Assembly: GCF_002210435.1 (NCBI RefSeq)
Contig: NZ_MZMV01000012.1
Location: 1 to 64,000, forward strand
Direction: 5' to 3'
DNA length: 64,000 nucleotides
Origin: Micromonospora wenchangensis
Lineage (GTDB): Bacteria > Actinomycetota > Actinomycetes > Mycobacteriales > Micromonosporaceae
Shown: positions 26,019 through 33,972 of the stretch, one piece after another
Position numbering within the stretch: position 1 is the stretch's first letter
Layout of the letters: each line of letters opens with the position of its first letter
The notes under the pieces: model-generated
The model's input: the letters and a program-made list of their open reading frames with translations, nothing else
Database searches by the model: none
What the model was told of the DNA's origin: nothing
Program-made: the position numbers and the translations under genes

Positions 26019-26489
26019 ATGGCGAGAACCGAGCACTACCACGACCCGAACGCACCGAAGGCCAACAGCATCGTCGTCGCCGTCTCCGTTTTCGTCCGGG
26101 ACGAGCAGGCCCGGGTGCTGCTCATCCGGCGCACCGACAACGGTCTGTGGTCCCTGCCCGGTGGTGGCCAGGAGATCGGCGAAACGGTCGCCGAGACGGC
26201 GGTCAGGGAAACCCGCGAGGAAACCGGCATCAGCGTCGAGGTGGCCGGGATGGTAGGCGTCTACTCCGACCCCGGTCACGTCATCGAGTACTCAGACGGC
26301 GAGGTACGACAGCAGTTCTCGCTCTGCTTCCGCGCCGTACCGGTCAGCGGCACCCCGACCCCGAGCGACGAGTCACACGAAGTCCGGTGGGTTGCCCGTG
26401 ACGAGTTGGCCGCGCTCGACATCCACCCGTCGACCCTGCTCCGCATCACCCACGGCTACGAGGAACGCCCCGAGCCCTACATCGGCTGA
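26019..26489 (+). CDS. Nudix hydrolase, Pif-like
   Basis: 156 residues with an intact Nudix box (GGGQEIGETVAETAVRETRE followed by ETGI). In the Streptomyces element pSAM2 the Nudix protein Pif gives transfer immunity to cells already holding the element; a like role is inferred here from its place behind the XRE regulator. Only four bases separate it from the XRE stop. Confidence 0.88.
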   Translation: MARTEHYHDPNAPKANSIVVAVSVFVRDEQARVLLIRRTDNGLWSLPGGGQEIGETVAETAVRETREETGISVEVAGMVGVYSDPGHVIEYSDGEVRQQFSLCFRAVPVSGTPTPSDESHEVRWVARDELAALDIHPSTLLRITHGYEERPEPYIG

Positions 26490-27043
26490 GCGACGCTGCC
26501 CGCAAGCCGGCGCTGAGTCCTTTGCACGGCGGCGACCATCTCCGGTTCCGCCCGACCGATGAACCGGGTCACCAGGTGCTCCGGCCCATACCGTGACCTG
26601 ATCTCCGCCAGCCGCTCCAACACCTCGAAGTCCTGGCCGTCCGGCCCGGTCGTCATGTCCGAGAAGCAGAGCCCGTCGGTCACTGCGGTTTCCTCCCGAG
26701 CGAACTCGGCGGCCAGGACCTCACCGAGCCCACGTTCCTCCGCTTCCAGCCACGCGCAGGAGTGATGAGCCACCAGTGCGGCAATCCGCTCGTTGAACCG
26801 CTCACGCCGCAACCATCGCCCACCGTCGAGGGAGTGAAAGCCGGTGTTGACCAGGTCGGGGCTGTAGCCCACATCATGCAGCCACGCCGACGCTACGAGC
26901 ACCGCGCGATCTTCGACCGGGACCGCCGCACTGATCCGGTCCGCCTTGGCGGCCACCGCCTGGACGTGACTCCACCGACGAGGCAACGGCGTCTCCAACA
27001 GGCGTCGCGCAACTTCCCGAGCGGTATCGACGAGGTCGGCCAT
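26477..27043 (-). CDS. HD-domain phosphohydrolase
   Basis: 188 residues. HD signature: WSHVQAVAAKAD, then SAWLHDVGYSPDL with the His-Asp pair, and LVAHHSCAW. It likely hydrolyses a phosphate ester or nucleotide. Its 3' end overlaps the convergent Nudix gene by 13 bases. HD proteins of this type are common passengers near the right side of AICEs. Confidence 0.87.
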   Translation of the reverse strand: MADLVDTAREVARRLLETPLPRRWSHVQAVAAKADRISAAVPVEDRAVLVASAWLHDVGYSPDLVNTGFHSLDGGRWLRRERFNERIAALVAHHSCAWLEAEERGLGEVLAAEFAREETAVTDGLCFSDMTTGPDGQDFEVLERLAEIRSRYGPEHLVTRFIGRAEPEMVAAVQRTQRRLAGSVAQPM

Positions 27044-27771
27044 CCCGCCAGGGTACGGAGCGACCCGGTCCCCGCACCATCCCGTGTCCAGTCACCGACG
27101 GCCGGGGCGGCCGGCTGCCGGCGATGTGGTTCAAAGTTTCTGTACGTCTTCAAGGCGGCCCTGAGCGGGCCGCACGCGCCGCCGCCTGGGCGCGCGTCCG
27201 TCGCTTCGCTGGCGCTCCGACTCCGGCCACGCAACACGCCCGGCGGCTGGCGCGGAGGGCGGGTAGCCCGGTGGGCCGCCGCATGACGACAGGTCGTTGT
27301 CCGGTGGGGTGGTGGGCCGGCAGCCGGCCGGGCCGCGCGGCGAGCACCGCGCGGCGTAGGAGAGCGGACGCCGGGTCCGTCGGCGGCTGCCAGGTGGTGA
27401 AGGGGTGGCGGTTACTGCGCCTCCGGCGGGGGCGCTCCGGCTCCAGGATGGCCGGGGGTCCGTCGGCGGCTTGCGGTCGGTGGGTGGTGGCGGTGGGAGC
27501 CATCCCGCCTGCCGTCGACCCGGGCGAGCCGAGCAGACCACCGCCCGACCCGCCAGCGTCCGTACGGGCGTCAAGGCCGTCTTGACGTGGCGGGCCGGGC
27601 GGCCGCCCGCTCCCCGGAGGGCGGGTCGACGGCAGACAGTGAGGATGGTGGGGTGGGTCGCCGGGTTGGTCTGACTCACCGGCAGACCGACGCTTGCTGT
27701 CCTGATCCCGATTCGTCGGCCGGTCCGGTGGCCCCGCCCACTGCATGTCACCGGTCAGGCGGCGTGACTTG
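27044..27771. other. GC-rich non-coding stretch of the AICE
   Basis: About 730 bases without a gene I can support; open frames here are low-complexity Pro/Arg/Gly and lack ribosome sites. It holds CGCTTCGCTGGCGCTCCG, several CCGTCGGCGGC repeats and one perfect GTCAAG-N5-CTTGAC site. Its place and composition would suit a replication origin or transfer locus. At its edge is CTTGATA (27769-27775), which looks like the nick site of some rolling-circle plasmids but is too short to be decisive. Confidence 0.5.
27570..27586. repeat. GTCAAG-N5-CTTGAC palindrome, copy 4
   Basis: Perfect arms with GCCGT between, in the non-coding stretch before the IS110 copy. Confidence 0.6.
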
Positions 27772-27779
27772 ATAGGAGC

Positions 27780-27876
27780 CTGTGCGAGAGGCGCCCACCA
27801 CTGTGTTGTCCGATCGCCTGACCGGTGACGTGTCCACGTGTTCTCGACACGACCGAGAAAGGCGGACCTCACCAGC
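27780..27876 (+). ncRNA. candidate IS110 bridge RNA region
   Basis: A 97-base non-coding segment between the left end and the transposase start, the place where IS110-group elements encode their bridge RNA. AGGCG and CGCCT enclose a 21-base segment, and CGTGT/ACACG encloses another loop, so two-loop folding is possible. Guide pairing with the target could not be shown by eye. Confidence 0.45.
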
Positions 27877-28932
27877 ATGGCAGCGAAGAAGCGATCGGTC
27901 ATCGGTGGTGTCGACACCCACCGGGATGCCCACCATGCGGCGATCATTGACAGCACCGGCGGTCTCCTGGCGGATGCCGAGTTCCCCGCGACCAGCGACG
28001 GCTACGCAGACCTGCTGGCCTGGATGCGGTCCTTCGGTCGCCTGGTGGCGGTCGGGGTCGAGGGCACTGGTAGCTACGGCGCTGGCCTCGCCCGCCACCT
28101 GGGCAGCCACAAGGTACCCGTCGTCGAGGTCGACCGCCCGGACCGCAGGACCCGCCGAGCCAAGGGCAAGTCCGACCCCATCGACGCCATCGCCGCAGCC
28201 AGGGCCACCCTCGCCGGCACCGCCATGGGCATCCCGAAGACCCGCACCGGTCCAGTCGAGGCCATCCGCGCCCTACGGGTCGCCCGCCAGGGCGCGGTCA
28301 AGGCCCGAACCGCCGCGATCAACCAGATGCGGGGCCTGGTCACCGCTGCCCCGGAAACCCTCCGGGCCAAGCTCACCAAGCTCAGCGCCGCTGTTCTGGT
28401 CAACCGATGCGCCACCCTCACCGCCGACCTGAAACGACTCCACGACCCGGAACAGGCCACCGCTGCGGCGCTGGTCGGGCTCGCTCGCCGGGCGCTCGCT
28501 CTGACCGAGGAGATCCATGTTCTCGACCGGCAACTGGCACCGCTGGTCCGCCGGACTGCACCTCGCACCAGCGCCCTATTCGGCGTCGGCACCGACGTCG
28601 CCGCCCAACTCCTGACCACTGCCGGCGACAACCCCGACCGGCTCCACTCCGAGGCCGCACTCGCCCACCTCTGCGGAGCAGCACCCATCCCCGCCAGCTC
28701 CGGACGGGTGCGCCGCCACCGCCTCCACCGAGGAGGCGACCGCCACGCCAACCACGCCCTACACACCATCGCCCTCTGCCGCCTGCGCTACGACGAACGC
28801 ACCCGCGCCTACCAGCAACGACGCATCACCGAAGGCCTCAGCAAGCAAGAGATCCTACGCTGCCTCAAGCGCTACATCGTCCGCGACGTCTACACCGCCC
28901 TCCGCGCAGACTTCGCCGCCCTGACCACTTGA
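27877..28932 (+). CDS. IS110-family transposase (DEDD recombinase)
   Basis: 351 residues from ATG 27877. The N-terminal RuvC-like domain has GGVDTHRD, VEGTGSYG and KSDPIDA, supplying the acidic residues. The C-terminal Transposase_20 domain has LCGAAPIPASSGRVRR with the likely catalytic Ser, then GDRHANHALH. Length is normal for the family. Confidence 0.93.
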   Translation: MAAKKRSVIGGVDTHRDAHHAAIIDSTGGLLADAEFPATSDGYADLLAWMRSFGRLVAVGVEGTGSYGAGLARHLGSHKVPVVEVDRPDRRTRRAKGKSDPIDAIAAARATLAGTAMGIPKTRTGPVEAIRALRVARQGAVKARTAAINQMRGLVTAAPETLRAKLTKLSAAVLVNRCATLTADLKRLHDPEQATAAALVGLARRALALTEEIHVLDRQLAPLVRRTAPRTSALFGVGTDVAAQLLTTAGDNPDRLHSEAALAHLCGAAPIPASSGRVRRHRLHRGGDRHANHALHTIALCRLRYDERTRAYQQRRITEGLSKQEILRCLKRYIVRDVYTALRADFAALTT

Positions 28933-28970
28933 CCTCCATAGGAGCATCGGGATGACAGGTTAGGTAGGAA

Positions 28971-29008
28971 GAAATATCTTGACTCAGATATTTCCCAAGA
29001 CATAAGAT
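28971..29008 (+). promoter_or_regulatory. strong promoter with embedded operator
   Basis: -35 TTGACT (28979-28984), 18-base spacer, -10 TAAGAT (29003-29008). A perfect 9-bp inverted repeat GAAATATCT-N6-AGATATTTC (28971-28994) covers the -35 box. The stretch is AT-rich, unlike its surroundings. Confidence 0.75.
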
Positions 29009-29015
29009 AGTGCCT

Positions 29016-29366
29016 ATGACGAGCACTTACGAGGAGCTTAGGGACGCCGTCGAAGACGCGGGCGGCCTGTACGTGACGAACATGGCGGAGCTGCGAGACA
29101 TTCGCGGAGCCGGGCGGCTGTCGACTGGAATCTGCGCCGCGATCAGTGATGACCTGGCCTCCCATGGCTTGGGCCACATCCCTTCTGAGCTGCCCACCAG
29201 TCAGTGGCATGAGGCTCGCATCTATCGGCTCGGCAGTTCCATCGCTTCCGTGGTGAGCGCCATCCTCGACCCGTCAGAGGCGGGAGACAAGACGCTCCGC
29301 AACCTCGCAGAGGACAACCCCCGCGAGATCCTGCAACGCATCCGAGAACTCGTCAGCGAAGCTTGA
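29016..29366 (+). CDS. AICE cargo protein of unknown function
   Basis: 116 residues from ATG 29016, which lies seven bases past the -10 box, so the mRNA is probably leaderless (a GTG at 29010 would be upstream of transcription). The phrase GAGRLSTGICAAISDDLASHGLGHIP then ELPTSQWHEARIYRLGS is a pattern I associate with the N-terminal part of larger actinobacterial proteins. No membrane or signal segments. It is the only gene here with such a clear repressible promoter. Confidence 0.72.
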   Translation: MTSTYEELRDAVEDAGGLYVTNMAELRDIRGAGRLSTGICAAISDDLASHGLGHIPSELPTSQWHEARIYRLGSSIASVVSAILDPSEAGDKTLRNLAEDNPREILQRIRELVSEA

Positions 29367-29518
29367 GCGGCTAACTCTGGCCGGCCGAGAGGGTGACCAA
29401 CTGAGTGACGACCGGGGTGGGCGATGCCGGACGGCGGTGGACGTTCGCGGACTCCTCCGGCAGCTCAACCTGGTTACTCGCCCAGCTTCTCGACGGCTGA
29501 TCGTTCCTTTGGGGCGCA

Positions 29519-29560
29519 GAAGTTAAGTCTCCGCCAAGACGACGGCGGAGACTTAACTTC
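29519..29560. terminator. bidirectional terminator
   Basis: A 17-bp perfect stem (GAAGTTAAGTCTCCGCC and complement) with an 8-base loop, between the convergent genes ending at 29366 and 29597. Confidence 0.75.
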
Positions 29561-29596
29561 ATGGGAGTATCCGTGATCGCGAAGGCCCGTATGTGG

Positions 29597-30295
29597 TTAC
29601 TGCGATGCCCCGGCCGCTCGTGTGTTGCGCCGGTCGATGCCTTTCCGTGCCTGTTCGGGCAGGAGTTGAAAGAGCTGATCAAGGTGCTTTGGCCGAGAGA
29701 TCATTTCTTCCACAACCATGTTGATCAGTTTAAACAGGGACGGAACCAGGTTCGGATCATCTTCTAAGCTAATCTGCCCCGGATGCACGGCGTTGTTGCC
29801 CACGACTCGCACGATGTCCATTGCCCTGTGGACGCGTGGATCTAACCCCGAGCCGACAAGCTTCCCGATCTTTGCGTCTAGGGTGCCGGCCCCTGGCTCT
29901 AGTTCATCGATGAGGATTTGCAGGGCGAGCCGCAGAAGGCCAGCGGCGCTACGAGGCGAGCGCTGAGCCACCGCCCTCGCTTCTTCGTAAATCGCCGCCA
30001 CGTTCGACGGCATGTCGGTATGCGGTGGCAGCCCAAGCACGAACTGGGGGAAGACCAGCATCCAGCTTGCGCCATGCTCAGGCATTACCCAGACGGCAGG
30101 GGTTGAGCAGCGCTGGCAGACTGTTGCCTTCAAGACCGGGTAGACGTTGACAACAGCATCGATAGCCACGTCGGCGGTCTGCTGGTGTGCGAAGACGCCA
30201 CACGTTGGCTGGGGGCAAACGAAGCGATCTTCATAAGGACTGGGATCTGGTGCCACATCACCGGAGGCGTTGTCGGCAGGGGTGTCTGGGGGCAC
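29597..30295 (-). CDS. DUF4145-domain protein
   Basis: 232 residues. Two Cys pairs (CPQPTC near residue 27 and CQRC near 60) suggest a zinc ribbon, followed by the DUF4145 helical domain (SAAGLLRLALQILIDELEP ... VRVVGNNAVHPGQI). DUF4145 often occurs in defence-related or nuclease-linked proteins, but alone it has no known function. The GTG at 30295 has AGGAG six bases upstream. Lower GC than the chromosome, consistent with foreign cargo. Confidence 0.82.
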   Translation of the reverse strand: MPPDTPADNASGDVAPDPSPYEDRFVCPQPTCGVFAHQQTADVAIDAVVNVYPVLKATVCQRCSTPAVWVMPEHGASWMLVFPQFVLGLPPHTDMPSNVAAIYEEARAVAQRSPRSAAGLLRLALQILIDELEPGAGTLDAKIGKLVGSGLDPRVHRAMDIVRVVGNNAVHPGQISLEDDPNLVPSLFKLINMVVEEMISRPKHLDQLFQLLPEQARKGIDRRNTRAAGASQ

Positions 30296-30455
30296 GGTTG
30301 GCTCCTATGACGTTGAGCGCGCACATTGTGTGGGGCTAGGCCGTTGTCAGGCCGTCGCAGGCTAAATGTTTGTGACCAACGACGACCACTGGTGACGACG
30401 TTTGTCCAGATAACAAGGCGTGGTCGGCCCGATGACCAGGCCGGCCGGCACCTTC

Positions 30456-30614
30456 TTACCTGTAGTTGGTGAACTGATGAGGTTGCCCACCCGTCTCGTA
30501 CTGCTGCTCATCCTGTCTGGTCCAGGCCAGGAACGCCGATCCTGTCGCGTTGCAGCCGATGGCGTAGACGGTGGCCAAGACGCCAGAGGCGATCTTGCGA
30601 GCTGCTTCACCCAT
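30456..30614 (-). CDS. small hypothetical protein
   Basis: 52 residues from ATG 30614, with GAGGAGG six bases upstream, a strong ribosome site. One weak hydrophobic stretch (ASGVLATVYAIGCNATGSAFLAW). The frame stays open upstream through another hydrophobic segment, so a longer two-helix form is possible. No family recognised. Confidence 0.42.
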   Translation of the reverse strand: MGEAARKIASGVLATVYAIGCNATGSAFLAWTRQDEQQYETGGQPHQFTNYR

Positions 30615-31098
30615 GGTCAACCTCCTCTTCTTCGCTCGTCCCGCTGAACGAGTAGGGCTTCTGCGGCCGTCTAGCAGGTGCTTCAGCAGGGGAGCGACGA
30701 AGGTCAGAAGACCAACGACTACGAACGTTAGGCCCGATTCGAACAGGCCGCCAGACCCAGACCAGACAGGACGAGGCCGACCTAACGAGTATAGGTCGGC
30801 TGTCTCTCCAGAACGGCACCCGGCTACCTCATCGGCGGTGGACGGTCGCCAGCAACGCCGCCGGACGGCGGCACACCGACGAGCACTGGCAGGGACGAGT
30901 CTCCGAGCGTGCAGCCGTTGCGAACACGTGTGGACGCGACGCACAGAGCTTGTAAGCGAGGCGTCAGGCAGCGAGGCAGCGAGAAGGCAGCGCGAGCGTC
31001 GGCAGGGACCGACCCTCATTGCGAACCACCGGGATCCTGCACCTGCTCGCCGACGCGGGCTGCCAACATCTGGCCCCGGACGACAGCTTGAGACCGCA
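30615..31098. other. non-coding right end of the AICE
   Basis: No supported gene. An inverted repeat GCCGACCTA / TAGGTCGGC (30776-30800) encloses TATACT on the minus strand, a possible regulated promoter for the small gene at 30456-30614. The rest shows no clear structure. Confidence 0.4.
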
Positions 31099-31126
31099 TC
31101 CCCCCGACGGGGGTCGTCCCTTTCCC
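31099..31126 (+). repeat. attR, 28-bp direct repeat
   Basis: Identical to 16216-16243. The 5' arm of the 6C terminator is missing here, so this copy alone cannot form the hairpin. That shows the RNA gene lies on the left and the original chromosome continues at 31127. Confidence 0.85.
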
Positions 31127-31587
31127 CGGGAGCGCTCCGGTGATTGACCGCTCGGGAGGAAACAGCCCCGCCCCCTGTTCGGGAACGGGGCGCGGGGCCG
31201 CTTCGCTAGCGAATCGTCGCTCCTGTCGCGGTGGCGAATTCGGGAACGACGACAGCGGCTGCCGGGCCGGGCTCCGGCGGGTGCGTTGAGTCGACGCGGT
31301 CGTGGCCCTCGTCGTCCCCCCTGTGCGGCCCTTCAAAGTCCCGGCCCCGACGGGTTACAGTCAAGCCGACTCCTTCCGTTGCACGCGGTCGAGTCGAATG
31401 CGGCGTCCGGTTGCAGCCGGGCGCCGCTGTGCTGTGGCGGCGCTGTGCCGATCGACCGGTCAAGCATCCCGCGTGCGGCGGTCTAGCACAAGACCCGCGA
31501 TTTGTCTGTCGGGTGGCTGACAGTCCGTCCTTTGAAGAGATCCTGCTCAGCGGCTGTCCGCAGGAGATGCGGAACCGGATGACCGGG
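31127..31587. other. intergenic chromosome right of the AICE
   Basis: 461 bases without a supported gene. It starts with GGGAGCGCTCC and has a GC-rich hairpin near 31166-31197. This was the sequence directly behind the 6C RNA before the element came in. Confidence 0.4.
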
Positions 31588-32436
31588 CTACCGCACCACC
31601 GCCCGCATCGTCGTGCGGGCGGGCAGGAAGCAGGCCAGGGCCCGGCCGTGCCGGTCGGTGACCACCCACGGGTGCCCCACGTACGTCTGCTGGCGGTAGG
31701 ACCGGCCCGCGTCGAGCGCCTTGTACTGCCGGCGCTGCCCGTGATAGTCGAGCCAGTAGACGACGACCCGGGAGCCACGGGCGTTGACGAACTCGACGTA
31801 CGTCGAGGGACCGTTCGAACTGGACCGCAGCGAGTGTTCCTGCCAGCCCGGCAGCGGGGTCAACTCGGCCGGTCCGGGCGGGTTCGTCGGTGGCTTCGGC
31901 GTCGGGCGGGGCGCGGTGGTCGTCGGGGCCGGCCGGGGCGGCGTGGTGGTGGGGGCGGGGCGGGACGTCGTACCCGTGGCGGGTTTCTGCGGCTGGCGGG
32001 GCGGTGCCGGTGGCGGCGCGGCCGGGGTCGCGGCGCGGGTGGCCAACGAGGCGGGTGCGCGCGAGTAGTCGGCGACCGGGGTGGGGCTCTCCACGGCCGC
32101 GAGGTCCGGGCCGTCGGCGATCCACGAGGGTGTCGTCGGGAGGGCGGCATCGTCCCGCTTCGGCCCGGACCACAACGGCGACAACGCCAGGACGAGGCTG
32201 GTGACCAGTCCGAACGCCACTCCGGCCAACAGCAGGGTCCGTCCGATACCGGCGGCTTCGACGGCGTGCACGGGGGACGGCAACGGGTCGCCCGGTGACC
32301 CGGACGTCGGAACGTCGATCAGATGCCGACCGGCCGGGGGAACGAGGTACGGCGGCAGCGTCTGGCGGTACCGGGGTGCCGGCAGCCAGCCACCGATGCG
32401 CAGGGTGGGGGGTGTTTCGTCGGATGAGTCGGCCAT
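31588..32436 (-). CDS. membrane-anchored VHL beta-domain protein
   Basis: 282 residues. A cytoplasmic N-terminus, one membrane helix near residue 75 (TLLLAGVAFGLVTSLVLAL), a long Pro/Thr/Ala-rich stalk, then an 80-residue C-terminal domain. That domain has STYVEFVNARGSRVVVYWLD, YHGQRRQYKALDAG and TYVGHPWVVTD, the hallmark pattern of the von Hippel-Lindau beta domain. In animals this domain binds hydroxyproline peptides; here it would face the outside of the cell and its ligand is unknown. Start ATG 32436 lacks a good ribosome site. Confidence 0.82.
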   Translation of the reverse strand: MADSSDETPPTLRIGGWLPAPRYRQTLPPYLVPPAGRHLIDVPTSGSPGDPLPSPVHAVEAAGIGRTLLLAGVAFGLVTSLVLALSPLWSGPKRDDAALPTTPSWIADGPDLAAVESPTPVADYSRAPASLATRAATPAAPPPAPPRQPQKPATGTTSRPAPTTTPPRPAPTTTAPRPTPKPPTNPPGPAELTPLPGWQEHSLRSSSNGPSTYVEFVNARGSRVVVYWLDYHGQRRQYKALDAGRSYRQQTYVGHPWVVTDRHGRALACFLPARTTMRAVVR

Positions 32437-32761
32437 GGCCCCGTTTCCGAGAGCGGCGGATGCCACCTTCGCGGTGGCGGTCACGATTATCGGCGTACGA
32501 GGCGGTATGCCGTCAATCACTCGGGCGGGGTGAACGGGACATTTTTTCGCGTTCCTCGTCGGGACGGCACCGCCGCCGCCGGCGTCGTTCGGTCGTCCCG
32601 GCCCTCCGGGCGGCGCGCTGGACCTACCTCCGGTGCAGGTCATCCCCCTCCTGCCGGGTCGACGGAGGCACTGAAAGGCCGACCCGGGAGACCCCGACGG
32701 CCAGCCCGGCCCGCAGTCCCGCCACCGAGGCGGCATAACAGATCACCGGCGGTGGCGGAGG

Positions 32762-32789
32762 TTGTCCACAGCCTCTCCCGTTGTCCACA
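32762..32789 (+). promoter_or_regulatory. two DnaA boxes upstream of ssd
   Basis: Two perfect TTGTCCACA boxes (32762-32770 and 32781-32789), same direction, 19 bp apart, 80 bases before the ssd start. No other gene lies in 32437-32868. They suggest DnaA control of this locus or DnaA titration. Confidence 0.65.
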
Positions 32790-32868
32790 GGTGAGGTGAC
32801 GCGGGCGGCGCGGACCGGAGAGAACGGCGCAGGGTCTGTCCCAGCAACCCCGAGCGCTGGAGGCCGTG

Positions 32869-33972
32869 ATGCCACCCCGTACCTCCCTTCCGCCGTACCG
32901 ACGACTGCCGCTGCTGGTCACCTCCGACGGTGACCTCCTCGACGAGTTGCTGCGGCTCGCCGCGGCGGGCGGCACCGAGGTGGAGGTGGCCGCCGATCCC
33001 GCCGCCGCCCGGTCCCGCTGGCTCCCCGCGCCCCTGGTCCTCGTCGGCAGCGACCAGGCCCAGGCCTGCCTGCGGGCCCGGTTGCCCCGACGGCCCCGGA
33101 CGGTGCTGGTCGGACGGTCGGGGGAATTCGACCCCGGCTGGGAGATCGCCGAGTTGATCGGCGCCGAGCATGTCGCCACCCTGCCCGCCGCCGAACCGTG
33201 GCTGGTCGACCGGTTCACCGAGTGCGCGCCCGGCGGCGAACCGGCGGCCCCGGCCCGGACGGTCGCCGTGCTCGGCGGTCGGGGAGGGGCCGGGGCGAGC
33301 GTCCTCGCGGGTGGCCTGGCCGTCACCGCCGCCCGCGCCCGGCTGCGGACCCTGCTGGTCGACGCGGACCCGCTCGGCGGTGGGCTCGATCTGGTGCTCG
33401 GCTGGGAGGACCTGGACGGGCTGCGCTGGCCCTCGCTCACCGACGCCGACGGGAGGGTCGACCCGCCCGCCCTGGTCCGTGCCCTGCCGCACCGGGGCGA
33501 CCTGGTCGTTCTCTCCTGGGACCGGGGCGAGCCGCTGGCCCTGCCCGCTCCGGCGATGGCCGCCACCCTCGACGCCGCCCGCCGGGGCCGGGACTTCGTC
33601 GTCGTCGACCTGCCGCGCCAGCTCGACGACGCGGCCGTGCTCGCCCTCCAGGCCGCCGACCAGGCGTACGTGGTGGTGCCGGCCGAGCTGCGGGCGACCG
33701 CCGCGGCGGCCCGGGTGGTCGCGGCGACGGCCCCGCACTGCGCCGCCCTGGGGGTGATCGTCCGGGGTCCCGCCCCCGGCCGGCTGCGGGCGGCCGAGGT
33801 GGCGCGTGCCCTCGGGCTGCCGCTCGCCGGCACGCTGCGCCCCGAACCGGCCCTGTGCCGGGGGTTGGAACGCGGCGAGGCACCGGCCGCCGCCGGCCGC
33901 GGACCGCTCGCCGCGCTCTGCCGTCAACTGGTCACCGAACTGACCGGGCTGCCCGTGCCGGGTGCGGCGTGA
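32869..33972 (+). CDS. ssd: Ssd/CpaE-like P-loop protein
   Basis: About 367 residues. The first 110 residues are receiver-like. A ParA/MinD-type ATPase follows, with a deviant Walker A GGRGGAGASVLAGGLA in which the usual Lys-Ser/Thr is not conserved, then LLVDADPLGGG and FVVVDLPR. This is the helicase/secretion-neighbourhood CpaE family; in mycobacteria the homologue affects septum placement. ATG 32869 has GGAGG five bases before it. First gene of the tad operon. Confidence 0.85.
   Translation: MPPRTSLPPYRRLPLLVTSDGDLLDELLRLAAAGGTEVEVAADPAAARSRWLPAPLVLVGSDQAQACLRARLPRRPRTVLVGRSGEFDPGWEIAELIGAEHVATLPAAEPWLVDRFTECAPGGEPAAPARTVAVLGGRGGAGASVLAGGLAVTAARARLRTLLVDADPLGGGLDLVLGWEDLDGLRWPSLTDADGRVDPPALVRALPHRGDLVVLSWDRGEPLALPAPAMAATLDAARRGRDFVVVDLPRQLDDAAVLALQAADQAYVVVPAELRATAAAARVVAATAPHCAALGVIVRGPAPGRLRAAEVARALGLPLAGTLRPEPALCRGLERGEAPAAAGRGPLAALCRQLVTELTGLPVPGAA

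Larger units (their letters stand above)
27772..28945 (+). mobile_element. IS110-family insertion sequence
   Basis: About 1.17 kb. ATAGGAGC occurs at both ends (27772-27779 and 28938-28945), with ACTTGA close by at each end. There are no terminal inverted repeats, as expected for IS110. It inserted in non-coding AICE DNA and seems intact. Exact ends are inferred from the repeated octamer. Confidence 0.75.
16216..31126. mobile_element. AICE integrated at the 3' end of the 6C RNA gene
   Basis: A 14.9-kb element bounded by a 28-bp perfect direct repeat. It has the AICE set: tyrosine integrase next to the left end, excisionase, RepSA-type HUH initiator, DUF2637 protein, FtsK-like translocase, SCO3933-like regulator, XRE regulator and a Nudix protein as in pSAM2. 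A run of minus-strand genes from 22093 to 16265 is joined mostly by 4-base overlaps. The right third carries an HD protein, a GC-rich non-coding stretch, an IS110-family copy and lower-GC cargo. All core genes look intact, so the element may still excise. Confidence 0.9.

Noticed and set aside
27769..27775. CTTGATA as a rolling-circle nick site
   Set aside because: Seven bases are too few, and it lies at the IS110 junction, so the match may be chance.
27131..27956. Open frames in the GC-rich non-coding AICE stretch
   Set aside because: Pro/Arg/Gly-rich, overlapping on both strands, without ribosome sites or similarity; treated as non-coding.
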